A stretch of 64,000 bases of DNA from Flavobacteriaceae bacterium PS02337 (GTDB lineage Bacteria > Bacteroidota > Bacteroidia > Flavobacteriales > Flavobacteriaceae), in the NCBI GenBank assembly GCA_029959285.1, contig JASCOE010000004.1, positions 372,001-436,000 on the forward strand, written 5' to 3'. Both the position numbers and the translations under genes were made by a program. Each line of letters begins with the position of its first letter. Position 1 is the first letter of the stretch. Positions 20,933 through 29,672 of this stretch are shown piece after piece. The notes below the pieces were generated by a model. It made no database searches. It had not been told where the DNA came from and worked only from the letters and a program-made list of their open reading frames with translations.

Positions 20933-20940
20933 CAAAAATA
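20933..20940 (-). promoter_or_regulatory. Promoter -7 element of prfC
   Basis: The minus strand reads TATTTTTG (TAnnTTTG) about 20 nt before the prfC ATG. No clear -33 TTG is seen. Confidence 0.5.
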
Positions 20941-21012
20941 CTATTAATTACGGCTTAATAAAAATATTCACTTCTTAATTTGGAAGTCTTTCACCTTAAA
21001 ATAATCTTTTAC

Positions 21013-21045
21013 AAAAAAAATAAGGCTGTCATACAACAGCCTTAC
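21013..21045 (-). terminator. Terminator of the alpha-amylase gene
   Basis: On the minus strand, TAAGGCTGT and ACAGCCTTA pair around a 6-nt loop and are followed by a run of eight T. Confidence 0.85.
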
Positions 21046-21061
21046 AATAGTCATTTTAAAA

Positions 21062-22504
21062 TTACTGATTAATTGACCAAATTGAATATCCTTTTGGAGG
21101 ACATTGTATTTTTACCCATTTATCCGCTTGAGTTGTTGGAAACCAAGAAGAATTTCCTGTAAAATCTTTAATTTGAGTATTGGCCCAATTGGTCTGAACC
21201 CATCTTTCTTGCCAAACATCAGAGTTGTTTATGTAAACTACTAATCCCGGATTTCCGTTATATCCATTTCTTCTTGCAACATATTCATCATTATCAGAAT
21301 ATAAAATAGAAGTTGTTCCAGTCGCTTTATTATTGTGAATCCATATTAAATTGTTCAATTTATTTTTGTCTAACCATTCTTCGTAATCTCTGTAGAAAAT
21401 AGTCGGATAACCTTCATGCGTTAATATATAGGAGTAAGCCAACATTTTGCTCCAAATTTCATCAGTATCGTGATTGGTTACAAAAGTTACCGCTTTGTAA
21501 GGATTTCGTTTCCACATCATGTCATCATTTAAAAGCGCAAGATTGTTTCCGTCAAAAGCATCATTCATTTTATAATAACAAGCGAAATCAAAAACAGAAC
21601 TATTTGCAGCGTTTGCCCAGTCGTTTAATATGTTTACGTTCGAATCCCATAATTCTCCAACCGAAAACCCGCCAACATTGGCATTCCATGCATTTACAAC
21701 CCACGCACCAAATCCTTTTACGTAATCAAATCTCCAGCCGTCAAATTTCATGGTGTTTTTATAATATTTACCAACTCCATCTGCTCTTAGCCAAAGCCAG
21801 TCTTTTACATGAGGATTTGCATGACACAAATCTGGAAATCCGCCAAAAGCGCCTTCATCATTATTTCCGTAACTATTTTTATAGAAATCATTATAATTAC
21901 GAGTAAATTTTCCAGAAGCAACTCCGCTAAAATTGGTCCATGTATTTGTTCCTGTAAACGGATTCGCTTCAGATTGTCCGCCACTATTATGATTGATTAC
22001 AATATCTGCATAAACTTTTATGTTTTGAGCGTGTGCATTTGTAATCAGACTTACTAATTCGCTTTTAGATCCAAATCTAGTTTCAACACTTCCATTTTGG
22101 TTAAAATCTCCAAAATCGAAATAATCCGTAGGATCATAACCCATAGAAAATGCTCCGTTTTGTGCTTTTGAAGCAGGTGGAAGCCAAATAGAACCAATTC
22201 CAGCATTTCCCCAAGCGGTTACTTTACTGCTAACAGTATTCCACCAATTACCTCCAGCAGGAACATCCCAATAAAATGCCTGCATCATGACGCCGCCTCC
22301 TGGATTATCAACATATTTTCCAGTTGAAGAAGAATTAGAAATCCCAGTGCTAAAAGGTTTTCCGTCGTGATGTGTAACATCAATAATTTTAAATTGCTGG
22401 CTTTCAGCTTTTGAATCTGATTCGGTAATTTCATTTGTTGAACACGAATACAATAATCCCGTAAACGCCGTAATTAGGCACAACTTTACAATAGGTTTTT
22501 TCAT
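21062..22504 (-). CDS. Lipoprotein alpha-amylase (GH13)
   Basis: A 480-residue glycoside hydrolase for internal alpha-1,4 bonds of starch. A type II signal with lipobox LLYSC anchors it to a membrane, probably the outer membrane. GH13 conserved regions are present: DIVINH (region I), GWRFDYVKG with the nucleophile Asp (II), GELWDS with the acid/base Glu (III) and FVTNHDTD (IV). The C-terminal beta domain ends GYSIWSINQ. There is no T9SS C-terminal signal and no susCD pair nearby. It is monocistronic between prfC and a long empty region. Confidence 0.93.
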   Translation of the reverse strand: MKKPIVKLCLITAFTGLLYSCSTNEITESDSKAESQQFKIIDVTHHDGKPFSTGISNSSSTGKYVDNPGGGVMMQAFYWDVPAGGNWWNTVSSKVTAWGNAGIGSIWLPPASKAQNGAFSMGYDPTDYFDFGDFNQNGSVETRFGSKSELVSLITNAHAQNIKVYADIVINHNSGGQSEANPFTGTNTWTNFSGVASGKFTRNYNDFYKNSYGNNDEGAFGGFPDLCHANPHVKDWLWLRADGVGKYYKNTMKFDGWRFDYVKGFGAWVVNAWNANVGGFSVGELWDSNVNILNDWANAANSSVFDFACYYKMNDAFDGNNLALLNDDMMWKRNPYKAVTFVTNHDTDEIWSKMLAYSYILTHEGYPTIFYRDYEEWLDKNKLNNLIWIHNNKATGTTSILYSDNDEYVARRNGYNGNPGLVVYINNSDVWQERWVQTNWANTQIKDFTGNSSWFPTTQADKWVKIQCPPKGYSIWSINQ

Positions 22505-23002
22505 GATAGATTGTGGTTTAGTTAAATAGTTTGTTTTGTAATTGTCAATTTTAATGCTTTAAAAATTATATATTATTAATTTCAGAAGCAATAATTGATA
22601 ATTACGCATCTAAAGTAGACTTTTTTTGATTTAATTACATTTTGTAAGAAAATATTATATTACGAAAACGTTGTAGTGTTGAGAACTTTTTTGTAGAATT
22701 CTTATAACGAGGTTTTTATTCGGTTTTTAAAACAATTCTGATTCATGATTTACGGATTGTTTCTAATCGTGTTTAAAGACAGAAAAACAATTGATGAAAA
22801 TAGAATTTAAATGTTATCCTATAATTTTTTGTTAATAGTATATCGGATTGTTGTATTATGTAATTGAATTGTTATTTTTGTTCGTTATAAGTTAAGACAG
22901 AACTATACTAATTATTTATGTTTCAGGAAGTATTTCAGAAAATATAAATAACTTTGGCGAGTTATCTAAAGCAGGCTTTACATTCAAATAAAATTTAAAA
23001 TA
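22505..23002. other. Non-coding gap between divergent alpha-amylase and parvulin genes
   Basis: 498 bp, AT-rich, with no credible ORF. It carries two -7-like elements for the rightward gene (22873-22880 TATTTTTG and 22949-22956 TAACTTTG) and, for the amylase, a near match reading TACTTTAG on the minus strand at 22610-22617. I see no long repeat or RNA-like structure. Confidence 0.6.
22851..22880 (+). promoter_or_regulatory. Candidate promoter of the SurA-like gene
   Basis: TTG at 22851-22853 and TATTTTTG at 22873-22880 with 19 bp between them. A second -7-like element, TAACTTTG at 22949-22956, is closer to the start codon and may be used instead or as well. Confidence 0.4.
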
Positions 23003-24436
23003 ATGTTATTAAAAAAATTACAGCTAAAAACAATTGATTACAAGTTTGTTCTAACAGTTTGTTTTTTTCTTTTTTTTGCTCCAATTGTTGCAGCACAAGA
23101 AATAATTCCTGATGTTGTTGCTGAGAAACCTGCTGAAAAACCTTCGGGAGGAAAATTGAAAATAGATGGAATTATCGCTACGGTAGGAGATTATATCGTA
23201 TTAGATTCTGATATTGATAAAGGATTTTTAGAAATTACTGCTCAAGGAGGATCTGTTAAAGATATTACGAGATGCCAAATGCTTGGTAAACTTTTAGAAG
23301 ATAAATTGTATGCTCACCAAGCTATTCAAGATAGTATTATTGTTAGTGATGCTGAAATTAGAGGTATGATGGAAGAGCGTCTAAATTATATGACGCAGCA
23401 AGTTGGAGGAGATATCAATAAAGTTGTAGAATACTACAAAAAAAGTTCTGTAGAAGAATTTAAAACTTATTTTGCTGACATTTTGAAAGAGCAAAAATTA
23501 GCATCAGAAATGAGAGATAAAATCATTAAAGATGTTGAAATTACTCCAGAAGAAGTTCGTAATTTCTTTAAGAAAATTCCAAAAGATGAATTGCCAACAT
23601 TTGGTGCTGAAATGGAAGTAGCACAAATTGTTGTTGAACCTAAAGTTTCTAAAGAAGACAAACAAAAAGTAATTGATAGATTGAATGCAATTCGACAAGA
23701 TGTTCTTGAAGGATCTAGTTTTGCTACAAAAGCTGTTTTATATTCTCAAGATCCAGGTTCTTCGCCAAATGGAGGTTATTATAAAATGACTAGAAAAACT
23801 CCTTTTGTAAAAGAATTTAAAGATGTTGCTTTTAGTTTACAGGCCGGTGAAATTTCGCAGCCATTTGAAACTAATTTTGGATATCATATTATTATGGTTG
23901 ATAAAATTAAAGGACAAGAAGTTGAACTTCGTCATATTTTAATTTCTCCAACAGTTTCTGAAGCTGCTTTAAAAGAAGCAAAAGAAAGAATTACGAACAT
24001 CAGAAATAAAATTGTTGGTAACGAAATTAGCTTCGCAGACGCAGCGAGAACAGAATCTGATGAAAAAGAGACAAGAGCAAACGGTGGAACTTTAATGAAT
24101 CCGACAACTCAAGATACTCGTTTTGAATTGACTAAAATGGATCCTACATTATATAGCCAAGTTTCTAATTTAAAAGGAAATGAAGTTTCTCAACCAATTT
24201 TGAATACGGATGATAAAGGTAAAAAAACGTATAAATTAATTACGGTTACAAACAGAATTGAAGATCATACTGCTGATTACGCTAAAGATTATACTAAAAT
24301 TAAAGAATTAGCATTAAAAGAAAAACAGATTAATGCGATTGCAAAATGGTTTGATAATAAAATTAAAGATACTTACATCAAAATTATTGGAGAATACAGA
24401 GATTGCGCATTTGCAAACAACTGGTTAAAAAAATAA
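23003..24436 (+). CDS. SurA-like periplasmic peptidyl-prolyl isomerase
   Basis: A 477-residue chaperone/isomerase. An N-terminal signal peptide (hydrophobic segment near residues 12-32 ending VAAQE) is followed by a SurA-N type helical domain. Two parvulin domains follow: about 200-310 (EMEVAQIVVEP through FGYHIIMVDKIKG) and about 310-415 (VELRHILISP through RANGGTL). It should help fold outer-membrane proteins. A terminator follows, so it is separate from the moxR gene. Confidence in the family is high; client proteins are unknown. Confidence 0.9.
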   Translation: MLLKKLQLKTIDYKFVLTVCFFLFFAPIVAAQEIIPDVVAEKPAEKPSGGKLKIDGIIATVGDYIVLDSDIDKGFLEITAQGGSVKDITRCQMLGKLLEDKLYAHQAIQDSIIVSDAEIRGMMEERLNYMTQQVGGDINKVVEYYKKSSVEEFKTYFADILKEQKLASEMRDKIIKDVEITPEEVRNFFKKIPKDELPTFGAEMEVAQIVVEPKVSKEDKQKVIDRLNAIRQDVLEGSSFATKAVLYSQDPGSSPNGGYYKMTRKTPFVKEFKDVAFSLQAGEISQPFETNFGYHIIMVDKIKGQEVELRHILISPTVSEAALKEAKERITNIRNKIVGNEISFADAARTESDEKETRANGGTLMNPTTQDTRFELTKMDPTLYSQVSNLKGNEVSQPILNTDDKGKKTYKLITVTNRIEDHTADYAKDYTKIKELALKEKQINAIAKWFDNKIKDTYIKIIGEYRDCAFANNWLKK

Positions 24437-24452
24437 TTTTTATTAAATAAAG

Positions 24453-24496
24453 AAAAAGAGTTAGTTTTATGATTTCGTAGAACTAACTCTTTTTAA
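24453..24496 (+). terminator. Terminator after the SurA-like gene
   Basis: GAGTTAGTT and AACTAACTC arms flanked by A and T runs. Confidence 0.85.
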
Positions 24497-24514
24497 TTTA
24501 AAATACACTTATAA

Positions 24515-25468
24515 ATGTCTGACGTAACAGCAATTCACAATTTAGTTCAAAAAAGAAACGAATTAAAAAACGAAATAGCGAAAATAATTGTAGGGCAAGA
24601 CGCCGTTGTAGATCAAATTTTACTTTGTATATTTTCTGGAGGTCACGCACTTTTAATTGGTGTTCCAGGTTTGGCAAAGACTTTAATGATCAATACTTTG
24701 TCTCAGGCTTTAGGTTTAGATTTTAAAAGAATTCAGTTTACGCCAGATTTAATGCCTTCAGATATTTTAGGAAGTGAAATTTTAGATGAAAATAGAAATT
24801 TCAAATTTATTAAAGGGCCAATTTTTTCGAACATTATTCTTGCCGATGAGATTAATAGAACGCCACCTAAAACGCAGGCAGCTCTTCTTGAAGCCATGCA
24901 AGAAAGATCGGTGACTATTGCAGGACAACATCATAAATTAGATTTACCGTATTTTGTTTTAGCAACACAAAACCCAATTGAGCAAGAAGGGACTTATCCT
25001 TTGCCGGAAGCGCAATTAGACCGTTTTATGTTTGCAATTAAATTGGAATACCCAACTTTTGAAGAAGAAGTTCAAGTGGTAAAAAGAACAACTTCGGATG
25101 TAAAAACGGTTATTAATCCATTGTTTACTTCACAGGAAATTATCGATTTTCAACATTTAATTCGTAGAATTCCTGTTGCAGATAATGTTATAGAATATGC
25201 GGTTACTTTAGTAAGTAAAACTAGACCAGATAATGCATTGTCAAATGAATTTGTAAAGAATTATTTAGATTGGGGAGCGGGACCAAGAGCTTCTCAGAAT
25301 TTGATTTTAGCAGCAAAAGCTCATGCCGCTTTCAATGGTAAATTTTCACCAGATATTGAAGATGTTCAAGCCGTTGCAACTGGAATTTTAAGACATAGAA
25401 TTATTAAAAATTATAAAGCAGATGCAGAAGGAATAACGGAAGAAGTTATTATTAAGAAACTTTTGTAA
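24515..25468 (+). CDS. MoxR-family AAA+ ATPase
   Basis: A 317-residue AAA_3 ATPase. Walker A is GVPGLAKT, Walker B is IILADEINR, the sensor 1 region is VLATQNPIEQEGTYPLPEAQLDRF and the sensor 2 arginine is in GPRASQNLI. MoxR proteins act as chaperones for maturation of enzyme complexes, usually with DUF58 and vWA partners. None of those partners is adjacent here; the next gene is convergent across a bidirectional terminator. Confidence 0.92.
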   Translation: MSDVTAIHNLVQKRNELKNEIAKIIVGQDAVVDQILLCIFSGGHALLIGVPGLAKTLMINTLSQALGLDFKRIQFTPDLMPSDILGSEILDENRNFKFIKGPIFSNIILADEINRTPPKTQAALLEAMQERSVTIAGQHHKLDLPYFVLATQNPIEQEGTYPLPEAQLDRFMFAIKLEYPTFEEEVQVVKRTTSDVKTVINPLFTSQEIIDFQHLIRRIPVADNVIEYAVTLVSKTRPDNALSNEFVKNYLDWGAGPRASQNLILAAKAHAAFNGKFSPDIEDVQAVATGILRHRIIKNYKADAEGITEEVIIKKLL

Positions 25469-25482
25469 ATAGTTTTATAATA

Positions 25483-25522
25483 TAAAAAGGCCTGACAAAA
25501 TTTAAATTGTCAGGCTTTTTTT
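25483..25522. terminator. Bidirectional terminator between moxR and exosortase N
   Basis: AAAAAGCCTGACAA-type arms (GGCCTGACAA / TTGTCAGGC) with A and T runs on the two sides, between convergent genes. Confidence 0.88.
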
Positions 25523-25526
25523 GTTG

Positions 25527-26753
25527 TTAGCTTTTGCTGGTTTCGTTAATTAAACGAACGGTTTTATTTGAGAATAATTTAATCAAAAGTACTTCTGGTA
25601 AAGAAGTGTATTTTTTAGAATTGCATTCATACCACCAATACGAATTGTATTGAATATTATCTTTTTCCATTCTAACCAGCCAGATTTTTTCGTTTCCTCT
25701 TTTGACTTCTTTTTTCTCTATAATTTTATAACCTGCTCCTGTCCAACAAACTAGAGGGTTATGACTTGGAGTTTTTATGTAAGTTAGTTTATTTGGAGTT
25801 GCAATTTTAAAAACTTCATCATTAACCCAAGTTCCATTTTGTATGGCATATTTTGGATTTATGTTTTCAAGCAAATTATGCGGAATTTCTTTTTTGATTT
25901 CAAAACTGGTCGCAAAAAGGATCATACTTCCAGCAACTATAAAAAATACTGAATGTTGTTTTTGTATTGAAACTTCTTCGGTTTTAGGTTTAAAAAATCG
26001 AATGAGAAAGAGCATTGGAACAATTTGATAAAATACAAAACAAAGAATTCCGATTGAATGATGAAGCACGTTTTCTTCTGTGCATTGAAACAAAATAAGC
26101 GTAATGATTCTGAAATAATTTGAAACAATATTAAGAATTACAATCAATCCACAAAAAAGAAAAATCTGTAGTATGTTGAAATATTTTTGTTGTTTCTTTT
26201 CTTCAAATGTCAATAGAAAAGCACCAGATAATAAACCGGTTTTAAACATTGACAATCCCATGCATGCGGTATCAATGGTAATTTTTGAATTTTGAATGTA
26301 AAAATTGACGCCTTCTATTTTGTCAATTGAAATGAAATTGTTCAAAACAATAAAAACATAATAACAAAGAGCTTGTTTAATTTCTGTTGACAGATAATCG
26401 AAAAAAGTATTGAATAATGAAGAAAATAATAAAATACAAATAAACGCAATAAATGAGAATTTTTGAGTCAAACTGTAATGCAAAAAACAGATAAACAATA
26501 CTACGGCTAAAAGATGTACCGATTTGGTATGCAGTCGATAGCTTACAAATTCGAGCAAGAAAATCATTGGAAAAAGCAGATAACTTACATTGAAAGTAGT
26601 TTTGCGGCCGCCAATAATAAAAAGTACGATTGAAGCTAAAATTCCCAATAAATTATTATCTAATCCTGTTACTATAATGCTGTAATTTAAAATTAAAAGA
26701 CAGCTTATAATTAGCAGAATAGTTGCGTTTTTGTATTTCAGCAGTAAATTCAT
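25527..26753 (-). CDS. xrtN: Exosortase N (XrtN)
   Basis: A 408-residue polytopic membrane protein with about eight transmembrane segments and a C-terminal soluble region. The exosortase catalytic residues can be placed: Cys in TACMGLSMFKTG (about 163), Arg in NIVSNYFRIITL (about 207) and His in NVLHHSIGILCF (about 221). Exosortases are transpeptidase-like enzymes that process PEP-CTERM-type tails. Its ATG directly abuts the stop codon of the VIT-domain gene, which encodes a protein with such a tail. The XrtN name is from remembered family context (XrtN with a single VIT-domain partner). Confidence 0.85.
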   Translation of the reverse strand: MNLLLKYKNATILLIISCLLILNYSIIVTGLDNNLLGILASIVLFIIGGRKTTFNVSYLLFPMIFLLEFVSYRLHTKSVHLLAVVLFICFLHYSLTQKFSFIAFICILLFSSLFNTFFDYLSTEIKQALCYYVFIVLNNFISIDKIEGVNFYIQNSKITIDTACMGLSMFKTGLLSGAFLLTFEEKKQQKYFNILQIFLFCGLIVILNIVSNYFRIITLILFQCTEENVLHHSIGILCFVFYQIVPMLFLIRFFKPKTEEVSIQKQHSVFFIVAGSMILFATSFEIKKEIPHNLLENINPKYAIQNGTWVNDEVFKIATPNKLTYIKTPSHNPLVCWTGAGYKIIEKKEVKRGNEKIWLVRMEKDNIQYNSYWWYECNSKKYTSLPEVLLIKLFSNKTVRLINETSKS

Positions 26754-29249
26754 TTATGCAGTTTGTTTTTTTGTTTTTCTGTAATAAAAATAAAGCGTAG
26801 AAATTCCGATAATCATTAAAAGCCATTCGTGTGGTTCAGGAACAGAACCGTCATTGTTTATAGACGCATTTCCTAATGTATTTACGTTTTGCTCAATTCC
26901 GTTTTTCTTGTAATCTTCATCGGTTTCTAAAACAATTAAAGACGAAATTGGTGTTACAATATTGGCATCTTTTGCTAATTCAACATATTGATTTGTAGCT
27001 AAAGTATCATTTTGAATTTTTACTTGTTCTTCAAGAACTTTTCCAAAAGCATACATTCTGTAAATATGATTTGAGCCGTAGCTTTTTGAAATATTATTTG
27101 TTGCATTTTCATGTATAGAAATTTGAGCGGGTTCAATATTTATGCTGTTTTCATCGGTTTTGTACAAAGGAAATTGATGTTGTTTGATCATTTTCAAACA
27201 ATTGGTTAAATTACTCTGAGCGTATTCAACATATTTTTGCTCTTTCGCAGTTTGCCAAAACGGATTAATGTCTGCGCTAATATTAATGACTTTAATATTT
27301 CTTTGTTTGGTTTGAGATTTGATTTTTTTCAAATAATCTGAATCTTCTAAATCTTCAAAATTGGCAGAAAAATTTCCAGATTTTGTAATAACTAAACTGT
27401 TTTCAGCCAATTTGAAGAGTGGCAATAAAGAATATTGATAATCTTTAAAATTCAACTGAATGGCTTTAAAATTCTCTTTATTGATTGCCGTTTTTTGTCC
27501 ATTCACAAAAACAAAAATACTTGCCTGATCTAGATTTATAAAAGATTCGATTTGTTTGGTTGTCCAATTTTCATTCAAATCCAAAATAATTTCAGAAGGA
27601 GTAAAGCGAATTAATGTTTTTTGAATTTCACTTACTTCATAAGTCTTATTTTTCCACACAAAAGAATCGTGATTGATTTTATTTAACGGCAAACTTGCTT
27701 CCCAGTCATCGAGACCTTTAGATTGATTCATGTAAAAACCTTTTTGAAGCTCAAAATCTTTACTGGTTTCTATAGAAGTGTTTCCAACAGTTTGTATTCT
27801 CGAAATTGTTTCAGCATTCGAAATATTTGGACCTTTTATAGACAGACTTTGATATTTCATTTTGTTATCTTCCACTTTCAATGGAGTGGTAAAACCACAT
27901 TTAAATGTTCTAGGCATTTGCTTGCTTACTGGAAAAACTCTCACAACGACTTTATTTCCTTCTTTCCATTGCATTAAAGATGGGTCGCGATTTTGCACAC
28001 CAACAATTTCGTTGTACGCTTTTTTAGCCTTTTCTTTAGTAGTTAAAACGCCTTTACGTTCAACGCCATTTACCCAAAGTGAAAGTGAAGTTGCAACAGA
28101 ACCTTCAGGAAGCTGAAAAGAATAAATAGCTTCTTGGTTCTCCCACGTTTTTCCTGCGCATTCGGCTTTCATTGTAATTTCTGTGTAAGCCAATCGAGAA
28201 TCTGGATAAATTTTCACATCTTCTTTAATGGATTTGGTAAATATATCGTCGCCATCCCAAAGCTGTTCTTCAGTCTCTAATCTTTTGTTGAAATTCGATT
28301 TCAGAATATTTATTCTATCATCTTTACTCAGATTTAAGTCTTCACATAATAGATATCCAATACTTATAAAAGGATTGTGAATTTTAGTTTCATTGAATTG
28401 CTGTTTGTTGAACGAATCAAAACCGTCAAAAGAAAAGAAGTTGTCGACATTCATGTATACAATATCTTTTTTGAGCAGAATTTCATTAAAAAAATTAGGT
28501 TTTAAATTCTGTGAAACGGCAATATACGCGGGTAAATCATTATTGTTATTGAAAGAATTGATCTGAGTCATTTGATTAATTTTTCTGCTTTCTAAAACTA
28601 AACCTGTTGAGAAAATTAAAAAGGCAACAAATACAAATGAAAATCCGGTGCTGAAAGAAATGAAATAATATCTATTTTGAGGTAATCGCAAAAGAACAGT
28701 CAGTGTATGAATAATTAATATTATTCCTGGAACCAAACCATAAAAGCCCATTCCTAAAGCTAAAATTCCAATTAACGAATACGGAAATGCCGGTATAAGA
28801 AATAAAGCGAAATAAAAAATCGTCCAAAAGGTAACTCCATTTATAAAATAAATGAGAATTGTGCCGAGACTTGCAGCGGTTTTTTGATACAGAAAGAAAT
28901 TAGAAATGCAAAATGTAAAAGTTGCGATGTAGATCCAAACAGGTAGATCTTGAAAAATCGGAATAAAAACATTCAGACTAAAACAGCCAATAATCCAATT
29001 CAACATCAAAAATGGTGTTAAGTGTATGTATTTGGTTCTATTTCTTAAAATAAGAAATGATAAAGTTGTTCCGTACCCAAACTCAAAAACTAAACTAAGT
29101 AATCCGATGGAGTCGAATTTGAAAAGAGATAATTGTTTGAGTGATAATGTACAAATCATAAATATTGTACTAACTAAGGTGACAAATAAGCTAATTTGTA
29201 CTCCAGTTTTTTGAGAATAGTTGCTTAAAAATTCAAATTTGTGTTTCAT
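26754..29249 (-). CDS. XrtN-system VIT-domain protein with PEP-CTERM-like tail
   Basis: An 831-residue protein. The N-terminal quarter is hydrophobic, with about eight membrane segments. A VIT domain is recognisable in the middle (AYSFQLPEGSVATSLSLWVNGVERKG... AKKAYNEI through FKCGFTTPL, about 375-480). The C-terminus has SVPEPHEW followed by a hydrophobic helix and basic residues RKTKKQT, the three-part exosortase sorting signal. It forms a two-gene unit with exosortase N, which is presumably dedicated to it. Its biological role is not known. Confidence 0.87.
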   Translation of the reverse strand: MKHKFEFLSNYSQKTGVQISLFVTLVSTIFMICTLSLKQLSLFKFDSIGLLSLVFEFGYGTTLSFLILRNRTKYIHLTPFLMLNWIIGCFSLNVFIPIFQDLPVWIYIATFTFCISNFFLYQKTAASLGTILIYFINGVTFWTIFYFALFLIPAFPYSLIGILALGMGFYGLVPGIILIIHTLTVLLRLPQNRYYFISFSTGFSFVFVAFLIFSTGLVLESRKINQMTQINSFNNNNDLPAYIAVSQNLKPNFFNEILLKKDIVYMNVDNFFSFDGFDSFNKQQFNETKIHNPFISIGYLLCEDLNLSKDDRINILKSNFNKRLETEEQLWDGDDIFTKSIKEDVKIYPDSRLAYTEITMKAECAGKTWENQEAIYSFQLPEGSVATSLSLWVNGVERKGVLTTKEKAKKAYNEIVGVQNRDPSLMQWKEGNKVVVRVFPVSKQMPRTFKCGFTTPLKVEDNKMKYQSLSIKGPNISNAETISRIQTVGNTSIETSKDFELQKGFYMNQSKGLDDWEASLPLNKINHDSFVWKNKTYEVSEIQKTLIRFTPSEIILDLNENWTTKQIESFINLDQASIFVFVNGQKTAINKENFKAIQLNFKDYQYSLLPLFKLAENSLVITKSGNFSANFEDLEDSDYLKKIKSQTKQRNIKVINISADINPFWQTAKEQKYVEYAQSNLTNCLKMIKQHQFPLYKTDENSINIEPAQISIHENATNNISKSYGSNHIYRMYAFGKVLEEQVKIQNDTLATNQYVELAKDANIVTPISSLIVLETDEDYKKNGIEQNVNTLGNASINNDGSVPEPHEWLLMIIGISTLYFYYRKTKKQTA

Positions 29250-29280
29250 AGTTGTATTTATTTAAAAGTACTTTGAAATG

Positions 29281-29288
29281 CAAAGTTA
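29281..29288 (-). promoter_or_regulatory. Promoter -7 element of the VIT-xrtN unit
   Basis: The minus strand reads TAACTTTG (TAnnTTTG) about 32 nt before the ATG. Confidence 0.5.
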
Positions 29289-29637
29289 TAAGAATATTTC
29301 AAATTTGATGATTTTTTTCATTTTATTTTTTTTGATGAATTTTTGATGAAATGGATGTTTTGAAAATCTATCTCGAAGCGAAAAAAAGAGGTAACTATAT
29401 CGTTATAATTAACTATTTAGAATGGTTCTTAGTGAAAATAGAGGTAAAATCTCACTTACTTTATAACATTGAATTTCGACTTTGTTAAAGAAAAGATTTT
29501 TAAATGTTAATAATTCATTATTTTAATATAAAATTGAGTTTTTGACAAAAACAAACAGTGAAAATCGTTTTTTAGCAATAATAATTTTTGAAAAGGCGAG
29601 TTCTATTATATTTTTTTTAATTATCGGGTTTAATGCG

Positions 29638-29645
29638 TAAATTTG
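29638..29645 (+). promoter_or_regulatory. Promoter -7 element of acnB
   Basis: TAAATTTG (TAnnTTTG) 27 nt before the acnB start codon. No clear -33 TTG is found. Confidence 0.5.
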
Positions 29646-29672
29646 CCTCAAAAAAATAAATCCGCTTTTATT

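Larger units (their letters stand above)
29250..29672. other. Non-coding gap between VIT gene and acnB
   Basis: 423 bp of AT-rich divergent promoter region. The only elements I can name are -7-like boxes near each end (29281-29288 minus, 29638-29645 plus). No credible ORF, repeat or RNA gene is seen. Confidence 0.6.

Noticed and set aside
22655-22680. LacI-type operator (AAAACGTTGT) upstream of the alpha-amylase
   Set aside because: Only the central AACGTT is symmetric; the flanks do not form half-sites, and AT-rich gaps give such matches by chance.
24515-29249. MoxR and the VIT protein as one MoxR-vWA system
   Set aside because: The genes are convergent, separated by a bidirectional terminator, and no vWA domain or DUF58 gene is adjacent.
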